DNA of 64,000 nt, from contig ML677334.1 in assembly GCA_007922305.1 (NCBI GenBank), positions 58,598,453 through 58,662,452 of the forward strand. The letters are read 5' to 3'. Source of the DNA: Dermatemys mawii (Eukaryota; Chordata; Testudines; Dermatemydidae). Positions 9,880 through 20,860 of the stretch are shown here, in pieces; position 1 is the first letter of the stretch, and the number at the start of each line of letters is the position of its first letter. Both the position numbers and the translations under genes were made by a program. Under the pieces are notes generated by a model. That model did no database searches, was not told the origin of the DNA, and saw only the letters and a program-made list of their open reading frames with translations.

Positions 9880-10440
9880 ATCTTGCTGTCACCACTGGGA
9901 AGTGGGTGATCTGACCTAGTGTTTGAAGCAGGAGTTCAGAATCAGGCTAAGCCAGAAATCGGGAGGTCAGAGTCTGAATGGGTCAGAGGGCAAATCAAGA
10001 ATCAAGTGTCAAAAGGCAGGCAGGGTTAAGTTACTAGGAGATCAGAAGTAAGAGAGAAACTTGAAAACAAAATCACAAATAGCTAACCAGTCAGGCCAGA
10101 CTGGAATACCACAAAGTCAAGCCCATGGAGCAGGAGCAGGAAGCACAAGGCACACAGTCCAAAGCAAGGTGGATCCCAATTGCCTGAATAATGTCCTGTT
10201 TCTGAGCTGGGTTTACATAGGGGCTGTGGACCAATTAGGGCCATCAGTGTTCTGCCAATTAGCTCCCAGGAATGGGGTCCTTTGTCTGAGTTCAGCTACT
10301 GTTCTGACAACAGTTACCAGGTCCCTGGATGGCAGGTTGGAACCTGCTAGCCACACAGAGCCATGTGGACCAGTTTCCTTGTCAGCTGGAGGAAGAAGAA
10401 AGTTCCTTGTTGGAGTCTGTCACTGTCAATGAAAACTGGT
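9880..10440. repeat. Degenerate repetitive DNA, possible LTR fragment
   Basis: Rich in short GGTCAG / CAGGCAG / GGAGGTCAG-like words over 9930-10160, roughly the complementary style of the CCTGAC-rich tract at 59420-59810. Both may come from the same kind of LTR in opposite orientations. No ends or target duplication could be defined, so the family is left open. Confidence 0.3.
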
Positions 10441-12829
10441 TGCATGGGCTTTAGGGTATGGATAAGAAGCATCCCATTTCCATGCATTTTAGTATTTGTA
10501 CTGGGGAACTTCACACTTAACAAACCTTAATCTCCTTTTAAAAGAGGTTTTGTTCAAGGAATTCAAACGTACAGCGTATAAATGGAACATCAGAACTCTC
10601 TGTCAACTGCAGAAGCCTCTTGTTCACATGTAGAAGGTTTGTACCAGAGAAGCAGCATCACACAAACATGTTGCTACTGAAGGAAAGTATTGTTATATAA
10701 AGTAAGGCCTACACATTACTTTAAAGAATTCCCTGAGAGCATCAGCAGAAACAGTATTGACATCCTCCTCCTCATCATATGGACAGACTGACATCCAACC
10801 TTCTCTTTCTTCTTAAGCTATTACTATTTAGCAGTAGCACTACTGTAACAGGTCTGTTACACTCAGCAAATAGGCTGCCCTGGTCCAGAGAGCACTGCAG
10901 GCATCCAAATGAACACTTAGCAATCTTCCACTCCCAAACACATGTGATACCTTTTTTTAAAAAAAAAACAACAAAGAATAAGTAAAGTGAGTAAGTGGAC
11001 CTACTTTCACCCATCCATTTGCTGATCTCAGAGGTATATAAAGACAGATGAGTATGACTTTTAGGTAATCAAATACAATAATAATAAAATAAACATTTGA
11101 AAGAGAGAAAGACAAACAGTTCTAACATGTTGACTAGGAAGAGTTCGAGGCTGTCTTCTGTGTTCTATTTAAATTTTTGGAAAGGGCCTAAGTCCCATTT
11201 TGAAAAACAACCAAGACACTGGAACATCAGTTCCAGTGAAAATCTCCTGAAAGTCAGTGGCACTTAGACATTTCTGAAAATGGCATTTAGACTCCTAAGT
11301 CAACATGGAGCTTTTGAAAATTTTACACTCCGTCTGCCAATTACCTATTCCTGAATACTGAGGCTGGTAGTCTGTGTTGCTCACTCCTTCCCCACTTGTG
11401 ACCAATAACTCTCATAAAATGACCATAAGAAAAAAGGGTGATTTGTCCTCCTGTGCAAATAAGACAATCACTGCAGGTTTTCTGCATGGAGTACATTATG
11501 CACTAAATATTTATCAATACTACTGGAAGAATCTCTCCTTGTTATCCTTCTTCTCTTCCTTGCCATACACCTCATGCTATTCCTGCAACTACACCTTTCA
11601 TAAAAGAGTAATTGGCACTTTGCTAGCATTAAGTTTTCTTCTCTTTTAAAAGGGGAAAACCACAATATGCATCATCCTCAGATTAATACTCCCTCTCCAT
11701 ATACATTAATCTAATTTTACTGCCCTGTGATAGGACAACATCCTCTACTAAATCCTCTGTACTCAAAAGGGGTCCCCCTGTCCTTGACAGATTGCTTTTC
11801 TCTTAGTATGAACAAGAGGCTGATATTTCTGTGCAGCAGATAGCTGTGGTCTGCCACTAGCAGAAGTGCTAGATTGAGATGAGACAGTTATGCTTGTGAT
11901 GCCCATGTTAGGCTTGTACCCTAGCAACTGCTTGAGGCCTAAACATCTATACACATTTGTTGTTGGTTTTTTTTGGCCAGATCCAGACTTCCTCCACATC
12001 CATCTCTAATTCATTGACCAAAAGAGGCAGTTAGTAACATAACAAAGCTTAATTAGCACAACAGAAGAACAGACTTGATGACATATTTCCAAAACCACTG
12101 GCCAGAGTCAAGACATGGAGATTATTACCGAGTTTTTTCACCACCTTTCTAAGTAGGATCATGCATGAAAAGTCACTTCACAATGAGTGCATTGGTGGTG
12201 GTCAATGGTGAGGATGACAGAAAACTGGAGACCACTATGTTCAACTAACGCCATTAACGCACTTACAAAATATGGTTGTTGATGGGACATGGCTTGAAAG
12301 ATTTGGACTGTATTGCTTCTAGAATCATAGCCAGAGCATGGGCATAGAGTTTATTGTATGGACAACTGGTACCTTCTCAGCTAAGGCTGGGCATGCTTAT
12401 CCATAGCAAAATTACTAATTTGTTTGTGACAATGATATTGTGAATTTCTTAATCCTTCTGTAGTCATAAAATTCCATCTAATTCCTTCTCTCTCCACAAA
12501 TTGCTGCCATCCTCTACTGATAGAATCACGTCTTCCACTTCTTTAATTACAGCCAACCGCATCCAAATTGGGAACAGAAATAATATCATGTGACTACATG
12601 TGCAATTGAAGCAACCCATCAACTAGCATTTTCATGAAATACATATGGACTAATTTCAAATCAAGAACAAATTCATAAAAATTTAAGTCAGTTTGTGAAC
12701 AATTTACAAACAGAAAAAGGGGTGAAATGTTTCTGTATAAATAGTTCGCAAACTTCTGGTAAAATATGTTTAGAGTAAAATAGACTTTTAATAAATAATA
12801 AAATAATAATAGAAAACAACCACAGCAAT
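10441..12829. other. No gene seen
   Basis: Apart from the foldback at 11175-11328 I recognise nothing. Open frames at 10775-11014, 11374-11649 and 11763-11999 are short, without motifs or good splice context. Confidence 0.4.
11175..11328. repeat. Short palindromic interspersed repeat (GGCCTAAGT...TTTGAAAAT type)
   Basis: Contains GGGCCTAAGTCCCATTTTGA, GAAAGTCAGTGGCACTTAGA, ATTTAGACTCCTAAGTC and CTTTTGAAAAT. The outer parts are roughly complementary, so the unit can fold on itself. Similar units lie at 42551-42635 and 60452-60530. Boundaries approximate. Confidence 0.45.
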
Positions 12830-12965
12830 AGTACCTACACTTACACTGCTCTTTGTAGGCTAACTTATATAATTAATCCTCACAACAGCCCAAAGAAGGT
12901 AAGTATGGCCATCCCGTGTCTTACAGATGTAGAAACTGACATTGAAAGACTAAGAGTTGCTAAAA
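12830..12965 (-). repeat. MIR-type SINE relic
   Basis: ATTAATCCTCACAACAGCCC followed by TTACAGATGTAGAAACTGAC resembles the complement of the 3' half of MIR (AAACTGAG / CTCACAACA blocks). Only the CORE-to-tail part survives. Confidence 0.6.
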
Positions 12966-13184
12966 GCAAAATTTAAAAGACTATTTTATGTTCTATTCTT
13001 TTTGTTATTATTTTGTTGATGGACATTTTTATGTTTTATGCTTTGTGGATTTTGGGAGAAAGGGTTGTTGTGTTTATAATAATCATGTTTTCCATTCATT
13101 AAAATATGTTGACTTATATAGTTAACATATAATGTAAGGAATTATTCGCATTAAGTTATTCACCACTGGCTTCAATGATACACT

Positions 13185-13320
13185 TTGAGCCCCCATCTCA
13201 GGACAGCATTTAAGCACAAACTTATGTCCCATGTCTGTTTAATAAAGCATGTAAGCACATACTGAAAATTAGGCATATGCTTAAGTGCTTTGTTGAATAG
13301 GGATGGACTGCTGAATAGCA
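13185..13320. repeat. Short palindromic interspersed repeat (AAGCA-CATGCTTAAGTG type)
   Basis: TTTAAGCACAAACTTATGTC, AAGCATGTAAGCACATACTG and GCATATGCTTAAGTGCTTTG alternate in direct and complementary order, so the segment folds on itself. Known as a recurring motif in reptile and bird DNA; family name not assigned. Confidence 0.4.
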
Positions 13321-13897
13321 GGGGCATGAGTAAATAAGCACTATTTAATGTGAGAAAGGGCTGCAGAATTAAAGCTTTAATTTGTACTTTTTTTGTATTC
13401 AGTGTTGTTAAGGTGATTAGAGGTCTCTAGACATGCAGGACCAAAAAATACACACTATTATTTGAATATGTGTGCCTATTATAGAATATATATCTGTGTG
13501 TAACAGAACAGAATATCTCCTTTGAAAAATGTTGTCTATAGAGTCAATGGCTTTTATGTGTATGTGCTGTATTGTGGTTAATATGGATATGGAGCTATAA
13601 TTAACATATATGTAAATTTTGCTAAGTATGACATTTAATATCTCATATTTGTAACTGGGGAAACTAATTATGAAGTGATAGTTTATTAACTACACTCACT
13701 TGATTTTAAAATAGATTTACTAAAACACTTAGAATACATTGTTTTAAAATACAATTTTCCATGCTGGCTCAGCGACAAAAACATATTGGTTTGTCTATTT
13801 GGGGCCCAGGCTTAGGTACAGATTTAGGATCCTGTGCATTACCTGATAGAGAGTTGAGGCCATATCCTTCTGTCCCCACAGAAGTCAAAGGCAAAGA

Positions 13898-13985
13898 ATG
13901 TGATTCTGATTTCACCCAGTGTTAAATCAAGGATAATTTAAGTCAATGGAGTTATTCATGTAAAACAAATTTAAGAATCAGACCT
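13898..13985. repeat. Short palindromic interspersed repeat (GATTC-TTACAC type)
   Basis: Runs GTGATTCTGATTTCACCCAG ... AAGTCAATGGAGTTATTCAT ... AAGAATCAGACC. The flanks are imperfect inverted copies around an AAGTCAATGG centre. Sister copies: 14424-14516, 26111-26180, 37832-37935. Confidence 0.45.
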
Positions 13986-14423
13986 AATGGGATAAGGATT
14001 TGGCTCTTAGAACATGGCTATTGAGGAAATGTATTTTTTTATTCTAGGCACCATTTCTCAACTTTAGCATGATATGTGTTTTTGACATATGGGGTCAAGG
14101 GAAAATGTCCCTTCCCCTTGCTCAGAAAAGTTCAGCTTATGTGGAAACAGGCTGCATTCTATAGTGTTTATAAAATGTGACATATAAATGCAGTTTCTGA
14201 GACATTTACATCTTCTTTTAGTGTGTCAGTTCAATAGTCTTCCTTATTTCTGTTTAAAAATTAAAAAACATTTTTACTTTAAAAACAAAACAAAAGAAAG
14301 TTGCTCATCTTTAATTTGCCTCCTTGATCTGACATGGCATTCAATTGTAGGAACACTTTAGTATTAGACATAAAGACTGAGAATATGTGGTATCCTGTGT
14401 GGTTCAGGGCTAAGACTGAAAGC

Positions 14424-14516
14424 ATGATTCTGCTTTCACAGAGATGTAAATCAGATGAAATTCTGCTGAAGTGAATGGAGTTCAGCTGATGTAAACTAGG
14501 AAAATCAGGCTCTGAG
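14424..14516. repeat. Short palindromic interspersed repeat (GATTC-TTACAC type)
   Basis: CATGATTCTGCTTTCACAGA ... GAAGTGAATGGAGTTCAGCT ... GGAAAATCAGGCTCTGA. Same organisation as 13898-13985, 440 bp away, with inverted flanks and a GAAGTGAATGGAG centre. Confidence 0.45.
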
Positions 14517-14712
14517 TCTTATACAAACGAAACAGTCCTTCCTGGCTCTCAATTCCTGAACTGCTTCACACAACATATTTCAAGAACAAAAAAAGGAAGA
14601 AAATGCAGATATGTTCCCCCAACTCCCATCCCCAAAAAAGGTTAGAGAACTTTTGTTAAAAGGTGAGTAACTTGGTTCTCTCACTAATGGAAGTCTCTGC
14701 TATACTAATTCC

Positions 14713-14760
14713 ACTCTTGAAAGCTTGTACTCTTGAATGCTTGCACTCTTTAAAGCTTGT
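14713..14760 (+). repeat. Three tandem copies of a 16-bp unit
   Basis: Consecutive units ACTCTTGAAAGCTTGT, ACTCTTGAATGCTTGC and ACTCTTTAAAGCTTGT. Copies differ at one to three positions. No coding or regulatory meaning is evident. Confidence 0.85.
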
Positions 14761-17700
14761 TTTCTGGAGGAAAGACTGAAGAAAAGAATCAGAATGGAAC
14801 TTTTCCCCATCCAAAGCTTCTTAAAATAGAGGGATTTTAGAAAATATAGCTAGAGATTGAAGTGGATGCTTGACAGATATCTTCTATCAGTAACTGACAA
14901 AGGCATGAAGCAGTAATTCTTGGTGAATTTGCCTGGTAAAACATTGTGACATATTATACTATACTATCCATTTGGTCAAACATTACTTAAAGATTGATTG
15001 CCCCTCAGACTTATCTCCAAAGGCTACAGTGTTAGAGATTTGCAAAAGGCTTTTGTCCTATCAATATTCAAACTCAGAGTTTTCAAATATATTGTTTATA
15101 AAGGATTCCTTTCTCTTGAGGCTAAGTGTGTCATAAACACCCAGTCAAGATTCAAATTTAACACAAACCAGTTCTCTTTAGTGGTAATTTTTTTAAGTCT
15201 CTTGGAAAATGATTTCTCAAAATAACAAAAACAAATAGCTGCAAACTTTAATGTGCCAATATTGTCTAACACACATTTCAAGTATACTACATACAAAATA
15301 ATAACTGAAATATATACAGAAATCATAATAAATCTACAAAATAACTAGTAAAATATACACAAATAATATATGAATAGGAATTCATACTTACATAATATGA
15401 AGATCATAATGGAAAATGCAAAGGCAGCCACAATAGCCAACAGTAGAGGTTGTGAGAGAAATGACGGCCGGTCTTTCTTCTCCTACCCCACCATCTCCAC
15501 CAGAGTCAGTAACAAGCTATCTGGGAGACACTAGCTCACTGTTACTCCACCAACTGGCACTCCAGGATATCAGTTTTCTCTAACTACATCCTACTGATTC
15601 TTTACTGCTATGGGTTTGAATTTACCTGTTTTAATACCACCAATTGTTATTGTACCTTTCTATCATGCCAGTCTACACTCCCTGCTTTACTCCTTCTGCT
15701 CCTTAGTGCTATCCATTTCCTTCTCTCCATGTTCCCTTGGCTTGTCTTCAACATACCTTTTATCCTCACCATGTCTATGCCTGGGTCCCTCCATTCTCTC
15801 CTGCTATCAGCACTTATGTGTAAACACTCTAAGGAGAGACTTGAGTGTGAACTAGAAAAGAGGATTTGGAGTGGATGAAGAGGTAAGAAAGGGAAAGGGA
15901 ACTTCTAATCTCTTCACCAGCATCCCCCTATGTAAATTCTGCTCTAACCACCATGTGGTCAGTGTCTGTCTTCACAGATGCCTAAACATTGAGCTGATAG
16001 TACCTAGTGAAAGAGCACAGGGAATGCCACATGACATCTGGGAAGCTGGCATGGGAAGATAAACTTACTGTCTGATAAGACATATAGGGTCAAATACAAG
16101 GTGTTTCCCCTAAAATGTATCCCCTCTGAAGGAAACAGGAGATGGAATGAGATACACTCTACCATGGCCAAATTCATAATGTTTAGAGTCACTAGAGAGA
16201 AGCTGAGGATGTAAACACAAAACATGAGATAATCCTGGCCAGTATTGTTCAGGCTATTCACTCCCTAAGAAACTTTGGATAAGATATTCTAAAAGCAATT
16301 TTTTTTTAGAAGGGAGAAACAGAAAACTTTTCCTTGCTGTGACTTCGATAGTCCACAGCTAGCTAAACTAGACAAATGAACAACTTTCTAGCGTCAGACT
16401 CCTTTTTCCCATTCAAGGAAATGTGAATCTTTTTTGAGTAAGACACAACTGCAGAATCTCCCCCCCGCCCCAAGTTTTACTAAGTGCATATTTAAGTCCC
16501 AGAGTACATCTAGCAATAAACCCTGCCTGGTGCCATGAGAAGTTTAGGTGGTCTATATGACTTCTTGGACTGAAGGACGGACTGGAAGGGAATTCTGCAA
16601 AACACATATTCCAAGCCTTAAGAGACCTTCCTAATGGTACCAGCGGATTCCAAATGAGAGGATACTCTCTTCCTCTGTAGCTGACTCTAGCAATTGTTAA
16701 AACTTGAAAAGGGAAATATTTGCATTTGACACAAGTAGATCTCTAGAAACAATGAAAGCAGCATGAAAATCAAATTCTAGGGAGCCACTGAGGCCTTTTT
16801 GGTAACCCTGAGAGGACAAGTTAGGCTCCTGATAAGATTTAACAGCTAGAAAGGACTCTTTAATCCACTCAAGCACTTCTTGACCCAGGGTGTAGCAGGG
16901 AACAACAGAGGACTGCTGAGATCCCTTATATTGTGGAAGTCTTGAAATATCTCTTCCTGCATGTTTGAGGCTGCCTCAAGGAGAGCCTTTCCCCTTTGCA
17001 TGAACAAGATAGACTGATTTCATAGCCCGAGAGACCACCAATGCTATTGCTTTAGAGAGGGCCTTTGCCCACCCCCCGCCCCACACACAGGTGAGCTTCT
17101 TTCTCAACTAATGGAAGCTAAGTGAGCCCCAGAAATCACTTCAGTTTGAGATGCTGACTTTTTTAAAAAATTTTTTGAAGGTAGTGGAAGTTTTTTCTCA
17201 ATAAGAACAGAAAAAATTGCTTAGCACCTCCAGGGGAAAGTGCTATTTCAAGAAACACTTTTAAGATGTATTTTATTTTTTTTTAACCTTCTATGGTTAA
17301 GAGACAAATGGCATTCAGCTATGGTAAATTTTCTGCATGTTGATGTGGGTGAGGCAGATATCAAGCTGGAGAAACAGAGAAGGGAGCCCAAAAGATGGGG
17401 AAAATCTTTAGTGAGATTGGTCAGCATCATACTTAGCAGGGTGAGAAAGCTATCTGCTCTGTCACAGACTGAGCCACAGAACTATGTACTGTCAACAGCT
17501 ACTGTGAGGTAATGCACAGTTGCAATGTGTTATATACAAGAACCACCTCCTCTATCTGAGGGAGCAATTGTTGGATTTCAGAGGTAAAACGTTGCAGAAT
17601 TGTCAGTTTACCTTTGCGACGTGAAAGTGGAGAAAAAGGTACAGCAATGCCAGTGACTTTAGTAAAAACAGTAGCCTGCATTATCTCTCCCGTGGGGATT

Positions 17701-18078
17701 TGTGAACATTTTCCTCAGAAATATTTCACTAATCTCAAGGGCTAATCTGACAACTATTTTTATATTCAAATGAACCAACTCCATCCTCAGCTTCTTGAAA
17801 GAGAACAGACTATCTACGATTGCCTTTGTAAACAATTGGGTGGGGAGTAGGGAGAAGAATGAGGGTTAGATGATCATGCAGTGCAAATGATGTTAGCAGC
17901 ATCAGTGATCTGCCCCACTCTTCCCACATCAGAGGAATAGGCCCCACAGAGGGTTAAATGTACTGTATCAGTTCAAAGTTTGCTCTTTCTGCCCTCTAGA
18001 ATACTCCCAATGTGACACTGTGCTTCACTTGTACCCCAGAAACTTCCATTGGGATAGAGTACATGCCCCAACATTCAG
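14761..18078. other. No gene seen; unassigned, possibly old repeat
   Basis: Parts read like diverged interspersed repeats: TGAGTAACTTGGTTCTCTCA near 14660 and TGAGCTTCTTTCTCAACTAA near 17090 both precede 'AATGGAAG'. I cannot assign a family. Open frames (14998-15326, 15610-15855, 17240-17512) have no domain motif. Confidence 0.3.
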
Positions 18079-18150
18079 AGAGGTAGCCGTGTTAGTCTGG
18101 AATTGCAGAAGTGACAAAGAGTCCTGTGACACCTTAAAGACTAACTAAAG
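18079..18150 (+). mobile_element. Penelope-like terminal fragment
   Basis: AGGTAGCCGTGTTAGTCTGG matches the outer tip of the element at 6376, followed by GTCCTGTGACACCTTAAAGA, a variant of the GGCACCTTAGAGACTAAC block. Only the terminal ~70 bp are present. Confidence 0.75.
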
Positions 18151-18399
18151 TATGTCCCAACATGGTTATGTGGCCTGTGGTTAAAGAGCTAGAATCAGGT
18201 GTAAAATGAGACTGAGAATAAAAAAAAAGTTTGGAGAAATATTTTGGCCTCTTAGAATGTGAGAGTGGCCTCTCAGAATGTGCAGTTTATAGCTTTGTTA
18301 ATTATTAATTTCTGTTACATTAAATATTACAACCTTAGACAAGACAGAGTATCATCTGACCTTTTCTGTTGACAATCATCTTTGTTTCACAATATGTTA

Positions 18400-18765
18400 T
18401 TAGACTGAGGAACTCAGTGCCCCAGGATGTCATTGAGGCCAAGAATTTAGCAAGATTGAAAAAAGGATTGGACTTTTATTGGATAATATGAATATCCAGA
18501 GTTGTAATAATTAATGCTAACAAATACTTGAGAAGACATACAAAATATTATACTTAAAAGGTTAAGACAATCTTTAATTATTAGGGATTAGGACTGGGTT
18601 ATCATAGGAGGGAGGGCAGATGATTTCATGCCTGCCTAATGAAGGATTTCTTGCACCTTCTCCTAAAACATTTGATGCTGGTACTATCAGTGACAGGATA
18701 CTGGACTAGATGGACCACATTCTCTGATACACTATGGAAATTCCGATGTTCCCAACAAAAGCGTA
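18400..18765 (+). mobile_element. CR1 LINE, 3' end relic
   Basis: GAACTCAGTGCCCCAGGATG (the W-N-S-L-P region of CR1 ORF2) then GATTGGACTTTTATTGGATA, GGATTTCTTGCACCTTC and GATACTGGACTAGATGGACC. The last phrase is a standard CR1 3' UTR block in reptiles. The copy is heavily 5'-truncated with no open frame. Confidence 0.8.
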
Positions 18766-18847
18766 TTGGAAAAACTATGCTACCTGGCTCGAGACCAAAG
18801 AAAGAAAATGAGAGTTTCTGTCCCTCAGATTGTCCCAAGTAGCCGTT

Positions 18848-18921
18848 TGGAGGCCTGATCTTGCATCCAGTCAAGTCAGTGGTAGTTTTACCAGTGACTT
18901 CAATGGGATCAGGATCGGGCC
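18848..18921. repeat. Short palindromic interspersed repeat (GCCTGATC-GATCGGGCC type)
   Basis: AGGCCTGATCTTGCATCCAG pairs with ATCAGGATCGGGCC at the other end, around GACTTCAATGGGA. It can form an imperfect hairpin. It sits 60 bp before the miniature LTR element. Confidence 0.5.
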
Positions 18922-18982
18922 TCTACTTTGGCAACTAAACAATCAGCACTCCTGCTTCCTGATGGTTGGTGTGAGATGCTAT

Positions 18983-19179
18983 TGTAACCCACATACCTCC
19001 AAGGTGTGGTGTTCTGTCCCATCTAGTGGCACTTAGAGAGAGATATTAATGAGCCTGCTCTACTACTTTACCTAACGAGCAGTTGCCTTCTAGCTCATGC
19101 AGTAGGGGCTCATGCACTAAGCTTCAGAGATCCTAGGTTCAATTCCGCTCACTGATGACCAAGGTCTGTCAGTGTTACA
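18983..19179 (+). repeat. First LTR of the miniature element
   Basis: 197 bp, TG...CA ends. Includes a tRNA-like stretch with box A-like TAGCTCATGCAG (19091) and box B-like GGTTCAATTCC (19136). Confidence 0.7.
19091..19146 (+). promoter_or_regulatory. tRNA-like segment with RNA polymerase III box A and box B motifs
   Basis: TAGCTCATGCAG fits box A (TRGCNNARNNG) closely and GGTTCAATTCC fits box B (GGTTCGANTCC) with one mismatch, 34 bp apart, as in tRNA genes and tRNA-derived SINEs. The second LTR has the matching places at 19371 (AGCTCACACAG) and 19415 (GGTTTGATCCT). There is no acceptor-stem pairing that would make this a working tRNA. Confidence 0.5.
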
Positions 19180-19181
19180 AG

Positions 19182-19199
19182 TGGGGGCTCATCTGATAT
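19182..19199 (+). other. Primer binding site, proline-tRNA type
   Basis: TGGGGGCTCATCTGATAT agrees with the tRNA-Pro complement TGGGGGCTCGTCCGGGAT at 14 of 18 positions, including the first nine, and lies two bases after the LTR end. The Gypsy element at 4636-4655 uses the same tRNA type. Confidence 0.6.
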
Positions 19200-19240
19200 A
19201 TCAACTGGGAAGTCCCAGAAGCTCAGGATGCGCTTCCTCA

Positions 19241-19253
19241 GTGAGGGGAAGTA
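19241..19253 (+). other. Polypurine tract of the miniature element
   Basis: GTGAGGGGAAGTA ends exactly where the second LTR begins with TGTAACCC. Confidence 0.55.
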
Positions 19254-19458
19254 TGTAACCCACACACCTTCTGGAGGCAGTGTTCTGTTCCATTTAGCGC
19301 ATTGACACCACTTAGACAGAGATATAAATAGGTCTGCCCTACCACCTTAGATAAGGGGCATATGGCTTTCAGCTCACACAGTAGAAACTCATGCAGTAAA
19401 TTCCAGAGATCCCAGGTTTGATCCTGCCTGCTGATGACTGGAGTCTATTAGTGTTACA
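19254..19458 (+). repeat. Second LTR of the miniature element
   Basis: 205 bp, TG...CA ends. It also shows TATAAATA at 19323-19330, a good TATA box; the first LTR has a decayed version (GATATTAATG) at the same place. So pol II and pol III type signals coexist in one LTR. Confidence 0.7.
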
Positions 19459-20812
19459 CTGTCACAAAATAAATAACCTTTTCACTAGTTGGCAGAGTTT
19501 TAAAGTTTCTCTTTATTTTTTTAATATTCTGATACAAAATGTAAAGAGGAGCTTTGAAAATCTGTGCCAAATAGTAGTAAAATGTGATTTATTGGAGTCA
19601 TCATGGGCAATCACCATGAAGTTTTATGGTAGCTGTGATGTCAAAGCAAAACAGCAAAGCTGCAGTGGCCTATCAAAATTTTGAGGGGGGACTGAAAGAA
19701 AACCTAATTTTATTTTTTAGGAGACAATGTACAGAATTGCTTAGTAGTAGTGTCCAGAAAGTGTATGGTTCTTGGCCTGAGAATGCTATCAAAGCAAAGT
19801 CTGAGGAAGGGGAGGGATAAGGAAGCTCCTTTGGGGAGACAGTACCATATCTTGTCAGACAGAAGTAATCCTCCACATAGAAGGGGAAGAGTTTAAAGTG
19901 GAAGGGTCGTAATATAGTGTTTTATATGGAATCATTAAGTAAAAGCCTTGTTTCCGGGCTGCTTGAGCCCTGATTTCTGGTTCCTGCACTGGACTGGCAG
20001 CATTAGGAGTGTACAATACCAAAGAGGGAAGCCAGTACATTGAATTGTACTGAATAGTACATTGGTTTCTCCTCCAAGAGGCTCAGGTTTCCCAGAGAGT
20101 CTTATCTCAGACAGACCTAGTCAAAGAGGACAAGATAGAGCAGAAACTTTGTATGATTTCTGATTTTGTGCCAAGGTGCTGTAGAAGTCTATGTATTTCA
20201 AAAACACAATAAATGCTTATGTCCAAGTTGTGATGTGTCAGCCTATCAGCAAGATGTAGATCAGAAGTTTAGAAAATGCAACGGGTGTCCTACTAAAATA
20301 AGAGAGGTGGCTCATTGAGTTCAAACATTGGAAGGGCAAGGGACTAAGACAATAGATGTGGAATCCAAATGTCTTAAAGGCTGTATTTGGGGAAGATAAT
20401 GAATAATTTGGGGATATGACTCACCATAAAATAGTATAAATATATTTAATGCCTCAAATTGATAGTTTGTGACTTTGGGAGATTAGAGTGTTTGTAGTAA
20501 GACGTTATTAGTTTTCTATAGGAAATGCTTGGTTGAGTCAATTAGGATACAGGATAACTATTACACGTTATAATTCTGAGTAAGACAGTCAAGTTTTCAT
20601 TCTGGTAGGTCATTTGATTCTCTGCAGGTGGCTCTGTTGGCTTCTGGAATAGAATGCTATGAATTATCTGTTACATAAATGAAAGACAGCTATAACTTCA
20701 GATAACATTGTATTTAATTCTGCAGAAGTCTTTAGGCCTAATGTAAAAATTCCATTGAATAATTTATCCAGTTAAGCATCTGTGGTCCCAAACTCCTAAT
20801 TTAAAAATGTTG

Positions 20813-20860
20813 ATAAATGAAGTATCTCTTTAGTTAATAAATGAAGTATCTCTTTAGTTA
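20813..20860 (+). repeat. Perfect 24-bp tandem duplication
   Basis: The unit from ATAAATGAAGTATC to TTTAGTTA occurs twice in a row without a mismatch. It is AT-rich and lies outside recognised elements. Confidence 0.95.

Larger units (their letters stand above)
18983..19458 (+). mobile_element. Miniature LTR retrotransposon (TRIM-like)
   Basis: Two direct repeats of ~200 bp (18983-19179 and 19254-19458), each starting TGTAACCCACA and ending GTGTTACA, enclose only 74 bp. That interior starts, two bases after the first LTR, with a proline-type primer binding site and ends with GTGAGGGGAAGTA, a polypurine tract, directly before the second LTR. This is the minimal set of cis signals of an LTR retrotransposon without any coding capacity. 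The LTRs differ at roughly a quarter of positions by eye, so the copy is old. Flanks CTAT/CTGT could be a 4-bp target duplication with one mismatch. An independent origin as a tandem duplication is less likely because it would not explain the PBS and PPT. Confidence 0.75.

Noticed and set aside
19091..19146. A genuine tRNA gene
   Set aside because: Box A and box B motifs are present but no cloverleaf with a paired acceptor stem could be read, and the sequence is duplicated as part of an LTR.
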